A DNA stretch of 64,000 nucleotides from Adiantum capillus-veneris (Eukaryota > Streptophyta > Polypodiopsida > Polypodiales > Pteridaceae): assembly GCA_014529385.2 (NCBI GenBank), contig CM043944.1, positions 82,634,884 to 82,698,883 on the forward strand, given 5' to 3'. Under the pieces are notes generated by a model. That model was not told the DNA's origin. It did no database searches and was given only the letters and a program-made list of their open reading frames with translations. Position numbers and translations under genes: made by a program. Positions within the stretch are counted from its first letter, which is position 1; each line of letters starts with the position of its first letter. Below are positions 33,850 to 44,753 of this stretch, piece after piece.

Positions 33850-33850
<1 letters not shown>
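33486..33850 (-). pseudogene. Gypsy gag fragment related to the element at 34816-38716
   Basis: 33494-33590 aligns by eye with 37626-37720 of the gag in the LTR element on the same strand (shared minus-strand peptide PIGGVFRNM versus PIWGVFRNM). The rest has diverged, and it is joined to a long (GA)n tract at 33852-33940. Confidence 0.55.

Positions 33851-33851
<1 letters not shown>

Positions 33852-33940
<89 letters not shown>
33852..33940. repeat. (GA)n microsatellite, about 89 bp
   Basis: Uninterrupted GA repeat. It is the longest dinucleotide tract in the window. Confidence 0.97.
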
Positions 33941-33943
<3 letters not shown>

Positions 33944-34262
33944 TGAGCAAAAACGCCTGATCACTGTCAACATCAAAGCATAGTTCACCTGTATATAAAA
34001 TTCCATCTACCTAAGCAAATCGAAGTCATTGAGATCATCGTGTAGTACCGGCTTCACGCCAATCGGGTGGAAAATCTGAAGTTGTTGAATCTCGCAAAGC
34101 CTCCAATAGCTACTTCGGAAACTTGTCTGACTTGCTCCCCAGAAGCGCTATTGGTATATCTGGCTCTAACTCTGCACTATGATGAGAACCATTGTCATCT
34201 ACATCATCTGGAATGGGTGCATTCTCCTCCGAAGCCTGAGGAACAGGGGTAGGAGAAGAGGG

Positions 34263-34685
34263 TTAATCGAGGGGCAACACATAATCTCGGTCTCCAAGTA
34301 TTGGCAAATCAAGGGTTGTCATGGAAGACTTGGGAGTGGAAGCCCCCTCTGAAGGTAAAAACTCGTCGAAGACAACAGCACGGTTGAGTGCAACATCCTT
34401 CTTCTTTGGATCATAAAGTCGATATCCCTTGAAAAGAGAGTTGTAGCCATCAAAAAACATTCTCCTTGACTTGGGGTCAAACTTCCCCCTCTGCTCCTTC
34501 AATATATGGACATATGCATTGCTCTCAAACATTAGAAAATGGGAGATGTCGGGCTTCTCACCAAAATAGGCTTCAAACAAGGTCTTCCAGGATCTAAAGA
34601 GGTTGAAAATCGGTTTATGGTATGAACTGCCATCACAATTGCCTCTACCCATAATGTGGGAATTATTGAACAAGAGATGCTTCAT
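34263..34685 (-). pseudogene. Copia integrase C-terminal fragment
   Basis: A 140-codon minus-strand frame reads TLFEAYFGEKPDISHFLMFE, YVHILKEQRGKFDPKSRRM, FFDGYNSLFKGYRLYDPKKK and AVVFDE. This is the conserved stretch between the copia integrase core and RT. The upstream catalytic core and downstream RT are not recognisable; sequence at 34070-34260 may be the decayed continuation. It is unrelated in sequence to the young copia at 17457-22634. Confidence 0.75.
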
Positions 34686-34810
34686 ATGCTGGTAACTACC
34701 TAGGCTTGGATATTGATGCTAGACTATGCAAAGACTCCCCAATGCCTACACCTAGCAGACATTAGTCATGCTCATGTGCAATCAAAGGGTATGCAACTAC
34801 ACTAAAAGTG
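34675..34810 (-). repeat. Dispersed repeat copy B, part 1 (split by LTR element)
   Basis: Reverse complement of the second part of the repeat at 27676-27900 (TTTGATTGCACATGAGCA block). The first part lies at 38722-38799, on the far side of the inserted element. Removing the element and one CATGG copy rejoins them. Confidence 0.62.
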
Positions 34811-34815
34811 CATGG

Positions 34816-35477
34816 TGTCACAAGATGTGCCAATAGAAAAGAACAGACTGAAAAGACTTTTAGCGCTTCAATAACAACTGAATTGGGGGAGAGAGAGCAC
34901 ACACAACACAAAGTGGCGAAATTCCACCCCAGAGAGTATTGGCCGCAAACCTTGGCGCCCCTTTCAGTATTTCTTTATATTACTTGAACTCTGTACAATG
35001 CCTCTACTCGCGCTCTGCACCTTCTCATTGAAGCGTGCCAGAGAATGAACTCTCTGCACATATTTAATGCCCTTGGCCTATGAAAAGCAGTTTACATGAA
35101 AAGCCTTCGAACTTAAAAGCAATTGGCCTCAAAAGCTGATGTAAAAAGATGCCAATGCAAATTACGAAAATCCGTACTCTGCCATGTCAACATCTGTCAA
35201 CGCAAATTACAGAAATCCGTACACTGCCACGTCAACATATGTCAACGCAAAATCTAGGCGTTCGTACAATTGCCACGTCAGCATGTCAACGTAATATGCG
35301 GGATCCCGTACGACTCTGCCACGTCAGCAGGCCAGAGTAAAATCCTTTTGCTACTTTTGCTTCTTCTATTGCTGTTGCTTCTTCTGTTGCTTCAACTTCT
35401 TCTAGGGTTTAGGCCCTTGGCGGGATCTGCAAGTTGGTTCCATTCTTCAGGGCTTGACATGTCAACAGTTTGTGACA
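34816..35477 (-). repeat. 3' LTR of the gag-only element (662 bp)
   Basis: Same family as the solo LTR at 28091 (reverse orientation). It contains a pyrimidine-rich CTT/GTTGCTTCTT stretch at about 35345-35402 and the phrase CTTCTAGGGTTTAGG. Confidence 0.9.
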
Positions 35478-35499
35478 TCCCCCCTTTCTTGAAAGAAAG

Positions 35500-36400
35500 T
35501 AATCGTCCACGATTACAACGTATCTGCAAAACAACTCAAGTTAGCTCAAAAAAAATTTCCGAGGGACAATCAATTTGCTCTTTTTGGCTTCTCCTTTCGG
35601 CCCTTTTGATCAAGGAGTCGGCTTCTCCTTTCGTCCAGATCGGAACTCTTGATATTCCGACGTAGTAAATTAGCCATCACACCCAGACCGCACTGATCTT
35701 CCACGGGTGTTTTGATGCACTAATATTACATACCCAGGCAATCTCATCCAATTAGGAATATTCAGTGGTTGACACATCACAATGCAACACAAATGCTCAC
35801 ATATGCATGTTACAAGACAGAGAAACATAAAGTCACTGATGAAGACTCCTCCCGCATAACCTAACAAGGTCTAGGCCGTAAGATATTCAACAACTCCCTC
35901 ATCACTCCTCCTGCATAACCTAAAAACGTGCGGGCCGGGAGATATAGAGGCCTTTTACAACCAAACGCACCCCAGACCACAGCCTGTGTCGTTTGGAGGT
36001 GCTGAGAGTAACCATTGCTCAGACTTCTTAATACTCCTCCCGCATAACCATCCAGGTCCGGCCGGGAGTAACAACAACACTATTTTTCAAGCATACAACC
36101 AAACGCTCCCCAGACATCCCGTCTGCATCGTTCGGAGGTTTAAACAATACCAAAACAACATTTCTCACTACTCCACCTGGGAATAAAACCACCAATCATT
36201 GAAACCAGTATTAAAACCAAAGTCCAACATTTCAAATCGGCACCAAGACAAGTTCAAAACAGATACCATCTATTTCAAAAAAAATTCAAACAAATTTTCA
36301 AACAATACTTTCTCAAACAGTGTTCATAAGTATCTAGCTATTAAAAAAAACAACTAGAGAGTTCATTCAAGGTTTTGTTCGGACAACCAAACTTTGAGGA
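35500..36400 (-). other. Non-coding 3' interior of the gag-only element with short repeats
   Basis: Contains three copies of a CTCCYGCATAACC...GGCCGGGAG block (about 35846, 35905 and 36032) and two of ACAACCAAACGC...CGTTYGGAGGT (about 35959-36000 and 36087-36139). This is where pol would be expected, but no pol motif is visible. Confidence 0.6.
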
Positions 36401-36434
36401 CGAATGGCTTGTCCTTTTGCATCACGCTGATGGT

Positions 36435-36752
36435 TCAGTTCCGAACCTGGAGAGTCGCATCATTCTTGTTGTGCCAAGGCATGCCCAAGAGAACGTCGCA
36501 ATTACCCAACTTCATAATGTGGAAATCAGCTTTTCCATGATAATCTTGGATAGTCACTGGAAGAGCACCAATGAGTGATACCACTTTCTTAGTTTGCTCC
36601 GTGGCTAGCTCAACTTCGATTTCTCGACCCTCTACATCATAATCAAAGTGCATCTGCTTCAAGAATTCTGGATGGATGAAGTTCTCTGTAGCTCCGGGGT
36701 CAAAGAAAATAAGGGCTTTGAAGCCATTGACTTTGCCATATGCTCGGCACAA
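36435..36752 (-). pseudogene. Protease-like fragment of the gag-only element
   Basis: Reads GFKALIFFDPGATENFIHPEFL, then FHIMKLGNCDVLLGMPWHNK, the two conserved blocks of gypsy aspartic protease. The catalytic triplet is D-P-G rather than D-S/T-G. It sits about 95 bp after the gag fragment and in another frame. Confidence 0.7.
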
Positions 36753-36846
36753 TTCATTTGTACTCTCAAGGCATATGCCATAGATATCTGGAACTAGTCC
36801 AATAGCGGGTCTAGCTCTCTTAGTTGGAGGTGGCGCTAGGGTTCTG

Positions 36847-37804
36847 TCACCAATGGTGCGGGCATCGGCTCCGCTGGTCTATCAGTGTGATGGGGATAGC
36901 TAGAATGGTTATGAAAGCATCCAAAGCATCGGTCTTCTTGTCTTGTAGTAAGGTGTCTCGTTGTTGAGGCGTCAAACAAGGCCTTTGCGGTTGATTTTCA
37001 CGAGACTCTCGAGAATTTGTTCGTTGTTGTCGAGAGTTGTGGTTAGTGGTCGGAGGTTCTTCTGTGGTAAACTCTAGCTTTCCCTTCATCAATCTGTAGT
37101 GGACCGCGGCGTGGTCCATAAGCTCTTGCATGGTGGAGACTTGCTTGGAGAAACAATATTCCTGCAATGGTGATGGTAGTTCAATGGTGTATCGCTCGCA
37201 TTGGGCCTCCAAGGGAACCATTCTAAAGGACACCGGAAGGTACACATCGAGAAACCTTTGGTTATAGTCGTCCATGGTTGGTGGCAAGCATTTTCAAGTT
37301 GTCTCACTCTGCCAAAATCCGGACTTCAAACATAGAAGTCATGTAACTGCGTGCAAAACCTGTCTTGAAAGCTTGCCAAGTCCTTGGAGCATGCGGTTGT
37401 GTTGCGATTGAACTCCATTGCATAGCATTATCTTTAAGAAATCCCGCTGCTCGAGATATCTTGGATTCTTCTGTATAGTTCCCCAAAGCATAGATGTTGT
37501 TGAATTGTTGTAGGAACTGCAATGCTTTCTTCCGATCTTTCACCTCGGAAAAAGTATCCATATGGGCTCCAACCATTGTAGCCTGGTGGCGGTGGTGGTG
37601 GGGAGGTGGGGGCAATGGCGGTGGCACTGGATCACGGTCAGATGGCTCCACCATATTCCTGAAGACTCCCCAGATCGGAACAGACGACTGGGAAGGTTGC
37701 CGGTTGGAAGCTCTCATACTTTCTGGTGCCAGAGGAGGAGGTACCGCCTGAGGCATCAGAGGGGGTAACATGTAATTCGAAAATTGTTGAAATCTTTGCA
37801 GCAT
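36847..37804 (-). pseudogene. Gag of the gag-only element (two frames)
   Basis: The first part, 37804-37304, has a Pro/His-rich N-terminus followed by the capsid pattern KALQFLQQFNNIYALGNYTE, KDNAMQWSSIATQ and TWQAFKTGFARSYM. After a frameshift near 37300 it continues at 37287-36847 (YNQRFLDVYLPVSFRMVPLE, DHAAVHYRLMKGKLEF), where a polar tail loses the frame. No clear CCHC knuckle was found. It is structurally a gypsy gag but broken in this copy. Confidence 0.75.
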
Positions 37805-38100
37805 CGGAAGATTCTGTTAAGGATGCCGCGAAAGAATGTCGTGAAGCTCGTCGAGAAGAAACTGCAAATATTCTGTTGAATCCATGAACGCCATGTCTTG
37901 GATTCTTTATGGCTTGTGCCCTGTAAGTCAGAGCGGTGAAGACGGGAGCACGCGCGATGCGCGATGAAGTAAGGGTGGGAGTGACTAATAAGTCCAGGGT
38001 CAGGACACGAAGATACTTCAAATAAAATTCAAGTAGTCTCTGGTTTGCTCTGTCTACTCTTTTGTAGGACCGGTATGCTTTCAGAAAGAACACGCCTAAT

Positions 38101-38112
38101 GCTCTGATAGCA
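38101..38112 (-). promoter_or_regulatory. Primer binding site of the gag-only element
   Basis: Minus-strand TGCTATCAGAGC lies just inside the 5' LTR and differs from the iMet-type TGGTATCAGAGC at one position. Confidence 0.75.
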
Positions 38113-38113
38113 C

Positions 38114-38716
38114 TATCACAAGATGTACCAATAGAAAAGAACAGACTGAACACACTTTTAGCACTTCAATAACAACTGAATTGGGAGAGAGAGCACACGA
38201 GACACAGGGCGGAATTCCACCCCAAAGAGTATTGGCCCCAAACCTTGGCGCCCCTTTCGGTGTTTCTTTATATTACTTGACCTCGGTACAATGCCGGTAC
38301 TCGCGCTCTGCACCTTATCACTGAAGCGTGCCAGAGAATGAGCCCTCTGCACATTTTTAAAGGCCCTTGGCCTATGAAAAGCAGTTTACATGAAAAGCCT
38401 TCAAACTTAAAAGCAATTGGCCTCAAAAGCTAATGTAAAAAGCTGTCAATGCAAATTACGGAAATCCATAGACTGCCACGTTAGTATCTGTCGATGCGAA
38501 TTACAGGCGTCCGCGTCAGCATGTCAATGTAATATGCGGAATTTCGTACGGCTCTACCACGTCAACAGGCCAACGTAAAATCCTTCTAATGCTTTTGCTT
38601 CTTTTGTTGCTGCTGCTTCTTCTGTTGCTTCATTTCTTCTAGGGTTTAGGCCCCTTGGCCGGGATCTGCAAGTTGGCTCCATTCTTTAGGGCTTGGCACG
38701 TCAGCAGTTTGTGACA
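38114..38716 (-). repeat. 5' LTR of the gag-only element (603 bp)
   Basis: Matches 34816-35477 and the solo LTR at 28091-28742. It is shorter than the left copy through several small deletions. Confidence 0.9.
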
Positions 38717-38721
38717 CATGG

Positions 38722-38799
38722 ACATGCACCTCCTACATACAGGCTCGCAAAGATATTAGAACTCTACCTAGGTTGTCCTAAACCCTAGAAGTAGGAGTT
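38722..38799 (-). repeat. Dispersed repeat copy B, part 2
   Basis: Reverse complement matches 27676-27760 (AACCTAGG...CTAGAAGTAGGAGTT block). See the part at 34675-34810. Confidence 0.6.
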
Positions 38800-39859
38800 A
38801 GCTTGTCCACATGCAATAGGGTTAGATGTGCATATAAAATTCCCCATTTTCAAGGTGAGGTACCGGGTACTAAGCTGCATGGCTTCCGTATAATCTGCCA
38901 ACAACTCCGGGGAATTTGCAAAGGAATCTTCATTGGTCCACTCTGCTACGTGGGTCCCGCGATACTTGGACTTCAAAAAGGACTGCCGGGCTTATTTTTG
39001 GGCGATGAGGTGGAGGGGAGGGGGTGTAGAGCTTTAAGTTCATCTTCTAGATGCTTACTCCTGCTTACACGCTTTCACTTGTGCACAAGCCCTAGTTTGC
39101 ACCCTTTCACCTCTTGCTAGGGATTCTAGACACAGTTTGCGCCATGCATTTTACCCCAAAATAAAAAAGAAATCCCATTTATGGATTTTTGGTGGGGTTG
39201 GGCATTTAGAGGTTTTGCCTAACCTACCTCTAGCACACTTTATATGTGTTGCCAGAGTCCATTCATTGGGCATCCATTGTATTGTGTCGCCCTCCGAAGT
39301 TATTGAGTTGTCGGTTTCACCATCTATCCCTCTCGTGTACTCTTGCGTGCTTCTGTCTCCTTTCCTCTTCCATTGCACACTCCGACAATTAAGCCTAGGA
39401 TGCCCTTGATGCTAAGATCCCACAATAAAAGGATTCCCTTAGCTACCAGAAATGAATGTAAAGCTCTCTCACACTTTCTAGGGCACTAAAACCAACTTCA
39501 AGGGAGCTCAACCACAATGCAATGACATCAAAAGAATGACGCTCCCTGAAGAGACTTACAAATTCATCCAATAACACTAATTGATCAACTTTTAGAAGTT
39601 CCTCCCTTGCATCCAAGGATGACTCATACCTCATTGATTGTGATCCCCTCATTCAAAAGATAAGTAGCATACTAGCCATTTGACATAACTGGTGGAAGAG
39701 ATCAGTCTTTTAAATCGCAAATTATTATTAGTACACTATGGATGAGTGATAGTAAACATTCCCAAGCAGAAAATAGTAAAATCAAAAAGTAGAAACTACA
39801 TGCTCAAAAAGCTAGAATGTTTCTTTCTGCATTCCTATATTTTGCACAACTTAAATTCA
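38800..39859. other. Region downstream of the glycosyltransferase gene
   Basis: No gene recognised. A 69-codon minus-strand frame at 39443-39652 has no known motif. A final exon of the glycosyltransferase could lie here but I could not identify it. Confidence 0.35.
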
Positions 39860-39907
39860 TTAACAGTGAGACTTTGCACACACCAAGAGAATAAAACTGG
39901 CAATCAC

Positions 39908-41414
39908 CTTGAACCATTGTTTATCAAGTGGCTTGTTTAAGACACGAATCCATTGCAACTCTTCTGACCCATACATGTGAGAGAAGCAAAATGACCACCT
40001 CTTCTTGCGATCGATGCTGGTATCTCGCTTATATAGACCAATAACATTCTCACCCTCTAGCTGCAATGTTTCCAAGAAGAATAATAATGGCTTTCTACAA
40101 TTAGACTTCGTCACCACTCTGGTGTCCAGATCAAACTCCCCCCCTCCTGTTTTCTTGTTCCATGCTTTAAAGGTAATTTCAGGTCTTTCCAACTCTCTAG
40201 GAAGAAGAATATGAGGGTAAATCTGTACCACATAACCTGAAGCAACTGAGAAAGTAAGCTTCCGGCGACGATCGTAGCATATGCAGCGCTGCAAAAAACT
40301 ACTGGGTGCTAACTGCATTGCCTTCGTCAAACGGTGCATACCATCCATGAAGCTCAGGTTAGGAAAAACAGGCTCTACCTCGTCCAGATGATGCATCGAA
40401 ATGAATGGTGCAATTGGATGAGCTGCAAGCAATCCAAAAGAATTGCCATGGACATCAAACTGCCATGATGGTACATCAAAGCTTGTTAAAAAACTCTCTA
40501 GTATTGCAAAAAAAATTTGTAAACCATGAAACACTCACTTGATGAAATCCAGGTTCTCTTGTGAGGGGAACGCCAAGCTCTGTTATGCATGCATGCAATC
40601 GGTCATCACTGCCAAAAAGAAAAGGATACCGCTCCAAGCAATCATCTAGCATGTTTGAGAGTGCCGCTGCAAGAGGGTAGCTAATAGCTATGCCACCGCC
40701 TCCAAATGCCATGCCATGACTAAAGTATGTGTTTGAGGAGTGGCTCTCAGAAGGGTTGCCTATGTAGTAAAGTTGCCTGTGATCATACTTCTTCAAAAGA
40801 TGCACAAGATTGTCTGGTGAAAAGACTGTATCATCGTCGCCCATCACAAACCATCGCACATCCACCATGTTTAATCGAAAAGCTTCTTGAATGATTCTGG
40901 CTATGCGAATTCCAGAGGGGTGCCCTGTTGGGTTTGTGTAGCTGAAATTGTTGATGTTCTGAGAAACCCGAACCATAGGTAGCTCCTCAAAGCTATCCTC
41001 CTCGACTCTTTCGTCGAGCCACACAAAACCCCGCATCTCCCTAGGCCTCCACCATAGCTTCACATACTCCTTACGCCTTGGCCAGAGCTGAGAAGATCCT
41101 GCTATACTGAAGAGAAGATGCTTGAGCTCGAGATCGATAGTATCGTTCCCGAGTCGGTGTAGAGCTGATGCATTGTTCAATACTTTTGCATCCAAATATG
41201 TAGCTTCCCAAGGAAAACTAGAAGGGCTCCATTGCCAATGTTTCATAAAGGAGCAGTTGTGTTTGGGTGGCAGAATTAGTGAGAACCATGCATAGATAGC
41301 CAGGGCCAACGTGAGTACAACAAGCAAAGCAGTGCCCACTCCCTGTGTTTCATTCCATCTCTTAGAATTCTTAGTCTTGTTCAGGCCTTTAGGTAGTCCT
41401 TGATAGATTGTCAT
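39908..41414 (-). CDS. Fringe-like (DUF604) putative glycosyltransferase, two recognised exons
   Basis: Exon 1 runs from ATG 41414 to 40539 (292 codons); exon 2 is 40459-39908 (184 codons). The 79-bp intron has GT (CAA|GTGAGT) and AG (GGCAG|TTTGAT) borders, phase 0, joining EPGFHQ to FDVHGN. A GTG five codons upstream is in frame, but ATG is the natural start. A single membrane segment near residues 24-44 (VGTALLVVLTLALAIYAW) predicts a type II Golgi protein. The catalytic domain has KLWWRP, MRGFVWLDE, RWFVMGDDDTVF with the DDD metal-binding motif, FGGGGIAIS and DDRLHACITELGVPLT, hallmarks of plant DUF604/GT31-related proteins; acceptor unknown. A GT at 39907 after WFK suggests a third exon not identified; reading through instead adds 15 codons to a stop at 39860. 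It is the only likely host gene in the window. Confidence 0.85.
40460..40538 (-). other. Intron 1 of the glycosyltransferase gene (79 bp)
   Basis: The donor GTGAGT (40538 downward) and acceptor CAG (to 40460) join two in-phase, homologous protein segments. Translation without splicing hits a stop in each frame. Confidence 0.85.
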
Positions 41415-41952
41415 GCTCCCAGCCCCCACAGATCATCATATTCTTTCGCGCCTCTATATACTAAACATAGATATCTGACGATCAAGAAAACATAGCATGC
41501 AAACCAAAAATAACCCATTAATTCCTACATTGCTAAATGTAAAAATTCAATAAATCCTCAGAAACCCTGTGGGTTGGGTTCTCCAACAGTTAAGAGGACA
41601 ATGTGTATACCTCGATAAAGAAATCATCCTCATTTGAACAATGCAACAAACAGGGCGTATGCTAATTCAGTATCGGGATGCGCCATTCTGCATGAGAATT
41701 TCGGACAGACACTTGTCGCACTATGCCATCTCTGCCAGTTCCTCTCCTCTTTGAAGGACTCTGCACCCACAAGGCTTCTGTCTCCTGTTTCCATTCCGGT
41801 AAAAGTACCTTTTTCCTCTTTCCTCAAGAACAAAGCCGCAAGACAACAATATGCTGCAAGACCCACTTGAGGTGACGTGCTCTGCTTAAAAGATGGATGA
41901 ATGGAAAGGGTTCTTCCCGCAAAAAGATGAATGCGTTGAAGAGAAGCAGTCT

Positions 41953-41992
<40 letters not shown>

Positions 41993-42226
41993 TGGTACTA
42001 GGTTAACCCCTGTGTGCGTGATGTGAGAATGATGGGCCAAACGTGCAGCCAAAAAACGACTCTTCTGCTGCTGCCGCACAATTTTTATAACTGCCACTCG
42101 ATGCAGGCCTTTTGAACATAGCGTAATCACCATAACAATAGAACACTCTTTTTATAGCGAACTCGCCAGGAATTACGTGACCCATAAGAACGGTGCAGGG
42201 ATTTGGGTTGTGGGTTTTTTTTTTTT
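41415..42226 (-). promoter_or_regulatory. Upstream region of the glycosyltransferase gene
   Basis: It contains a TATA-like TATATAG on the minus strand at about 41454-41460 (only about 40 bp before the ATG) and a (GA)n tract on the minus strand at about 41956-41989. GA repeats in plant promoters can bind BBR/BPC proteins; that role here is inference. A 167-codon minus-strand frame (41630-42133) spans the microsatellite, has no domain and is probably not a gene. Confidence 0.4.
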
Positions 42227-42253
42227 GGGGGGGCGGGGGAGGGGATGGGGGGG
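42227..42253 (+). other. G-quadruplex candidate
   Basis: Four G-runs (7, 5, 4 and 7) are separated by loops of 1, 1 and 2 bases, after a run of T residues. Confidence 0.8.
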
Positions 42254-43500
42254 TTCCCCTAAGTTCTCATAATGTGGCCCTTTTGATGCTTTCCATGTCA
42301 ATGCATAATAGTAAAATATCAAATTCCTAAGGTTTACCTTGAGAATAGCTATGGAAACATTGATAATAGGCTGGCAAAATTACAATTGTAATTAGTTTTT
42401 ATCTACTTTTATATCCAAAATAAATTTGTACACTTTAGAATCTGTACTTACTGGTAAACTCCCATCTATGTTTTTAAAAAAATTCTATTGTGGTTAAAAA
42501 AGAATCTCTACTGCTTATAACAAGGGCTTGAGGTTGATAATTTACAGTTTTTTGGCAAAATGCACCATCGCATCCGCTTTGAGAGCAAACCATAAGCACG
42601 CAATAAGCCCTAATAAGAGTAGCTAATTATTTTCCCAAATCCTAAAAAGACATTGTCTTGTAGTGTTACCACCTAGTGCTAAGAAACAAGAATTTAGATA
42701 AAAGTAACATTAAATATCAAATCCATGCGAGGTTAATAGAGGAGTGAATATTCTTTTATTAGGTTCACGTTAGAGATTCTCGCTAATTGTAGGACTTGTG
42801 TTGCATGTAACTTTATGCTCACACAATTAAAACATTGGTTTAAAATACATAAATATCTAAACTTTAGTATAGTTCATTAATTCTAGCTTAAAGGTAGTTG
42901 ACTATTGAGTTCTTGGATATGTACAATGACATAAGTAAAGTAAGGTATAAAAAATCGTTAACTAATTATGATGTATTCCCTATCATGTCTTCTTCTCAAG
43001 TAAGTGACTTACTATCACATTTGGTAGCATGTGTCCTGATTCCTATTGCCTTATTGCCTAAGACAAAAGTCCTTTTGGAGTTTTTGGGTCCTTATCAAAG
43101 CAAGCAATCATAAACTAAGAAGAATAATTTCTTTCACGAAGCATCCCTCGAAAGAAATTAGACTCAAAAAGAACAAAGCTTATCTAGCAATCCTGATCTA
43201 AAGCGAGTCTAAATAACTTGTTCTCTAATGCAACGTGTTTTTCCTCCAAAAACACACGATCAAAAATTTGAATATGTGTTCTACTTTTTGTAAAAATCCT
43301 TTTTTAAGCACGTGCTATTAGAGAGGTCATGCATCACAGCAAGCTCATTACTTAATATTACGGTGTAATAGCTTTGTATAAATCATTTTTTGGCAGTCAA
43401 AAGGCCATAGGAGAGTGGGTGGAGAATTGGTGCACTTTCCGGACCATTGATTAAGAATCACGGATTGGCGACACATGTCAGGTAGCTTGTTTTATGATGT
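42254..43500. other. AT-rich intergenic DNA
   Basis: No coding evidence beyond chance frames. Confidence 0.5.
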
Positions 43501-43503
43501 ATA

Positions 43504-44135
43504 TGTGTCTTTCCATCATTGTAACTTGGTTTCTTTTTTTAATGCTTAATTGACTTTCTTGTTTTATAAAGGTTATATTTTCTTTTTATAGTGTAAATGG
43601 GTCTTTCCATCATTGTAATTTGGTCCCTTTGTTTAATGCTTACTTGACTTTTTTTTATAAAAAAATCTTTGTTTAGTTTATAAGTTTTATAAAGGTTATA
43701 TTTTTCTTTTCATCATTGTAATTTGGTCCCTTTATTTAATGCTCACTTGAATTTTTAAAAAAAATCTTTGTTTAGTTTATAAATGGGTCTCTTCATTTAA
43801 AGATCTAATGACTTTCTTGTCAACTTTTTGATTTAAAACATTCTTTTTTTCTTGTATATATATATTTTTCATTTACAAACAATTTTTAACTAAAAAACTA
43901 TAAATTGTCCTTAAATGAAAGAATTTTTTCACCATTTAGATTTTTTTTTCAACTTTTGGTTTTCACATGCAAATGTCACCTTATTACTTTAGTGCATGTA
44001 TTATTATTAGAAATTAGTTTTAGAATTTTTTCACAACTAATATTTTTTTTAAACTTTCATTTTGATATGTAAATGTCACCTTGTTACTTTAGTGCATGTA
44101 TTATTATTGGGGATTAGGTTTAGACATTTTCAATA
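43504..44135. repeat. AT-rich degenerate tandem repeats
   Basis: At 43504-43800 the phrase TTTCCATCATTGTAAYTTGG...TTTAATGCTYACTTGA...TTTATAAAGGTTATAT recurs about three times with spacing near 90-130 bp. At 43960-44130 a second unit of about 95 bp (AAATGTCACCTTRTTACTTTAGTGCATGTATTATTATT) occurs twice. No gene. Confidence 0.75.
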
Positions 44136-44655
44136 TTCATTTATATGCTAAAGATATTATGGAATTTTTTTTCATTTAATAGCATGCATCATTTTATTAT
44201 GTAATTTGTTTTATTGATATATTTATACAAGAATTAGATCAATTCCTAAACTCTTACTGATATTTTATATGCTTTATGTTTTCATGAGGTCAATTAATAT
44301 AACACTCATACATAAATGCATAAGGAAAAGCGAAGTTTTTTGGTGCAATTCCTTTACCATTGAATTGATTGTTGGATGTTCTCCATGTGGCATTTGAATG
44401 CTTTTGGATTTTAATGTGTGCATATGGGAGTGCCCGCCCCCAGGGCTAGAAAAATACGTTTTTCTTAACCGATCAAAATAAGGGGAAACTTGAAATTCTC
44501 CCAGTTTTCAAGTCAAAGTTTGAAGCTTTTGCCGGTAATTATACTAAAACTTGTGTAAATTTACCGGTTTTCTTAAAGCAAACTCAAAATCTAAACGGGA
44601 TTTTATAATTTCAGCCGGTTAAAATACACTAGACCCCGGTTGTTTTCTAACATTG

Positions 44656-44695
44656 CCCCCCCCCCCCCCCCTTCCACTCTCTCACTTCATTGGAG

Positions 44696-44750
<55 letters not shown>
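44656..44750. repeat. Poly-C tract and (CT)n microsatellite
   Basis: About 16 C residues, a short spacer and about 46 bp of CT. Confidence 0.95.

Positions 44751-44753
<3 letters not shown>

Larger units (their letters stand above)
34816..38716 (-). mobile_element. LTR element retaining only gag and protease (TR-GAG-like), TSD CATGG
   Basis: 3,901 bp. Left LTR is 34816-35477 and right LTR 38114-38716. CATGG occurs at 34811-34815 and 38717-38721. Next to the left LTR the minus strand reads GAAAGGGGGGA (polypurine tract); next to the right LTR it reads TGCTATCAGAGC, an iMet-type primer site with one mismatch. The interior holds gag, a protease-like piece and about 900 bp of non-coding DNA; RT, RNase H and integrase are absent. 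It would depend on proteins from a related element. The end of the right LTR is TATCACAA on the plus strand where the family has TGTCACAA, that is CA changed to TA. Confidence 0.9.

Noticed and set aside
39443-39652. 69-codon minus-strand frame as the third exon of the glycosyltransferase
   Set aside because: It lacks the Cys pair and basic pattern expected for that part of the family, and no matching acceptor or phase was evident.
41630-42133. 167-codon minus-strand frame upstream of the glycosyltransferase
   Set aside because: It crosses a microsatellite, has no recognised domain and no splice connection to the gene. Treated as upstream non-coding DNA.
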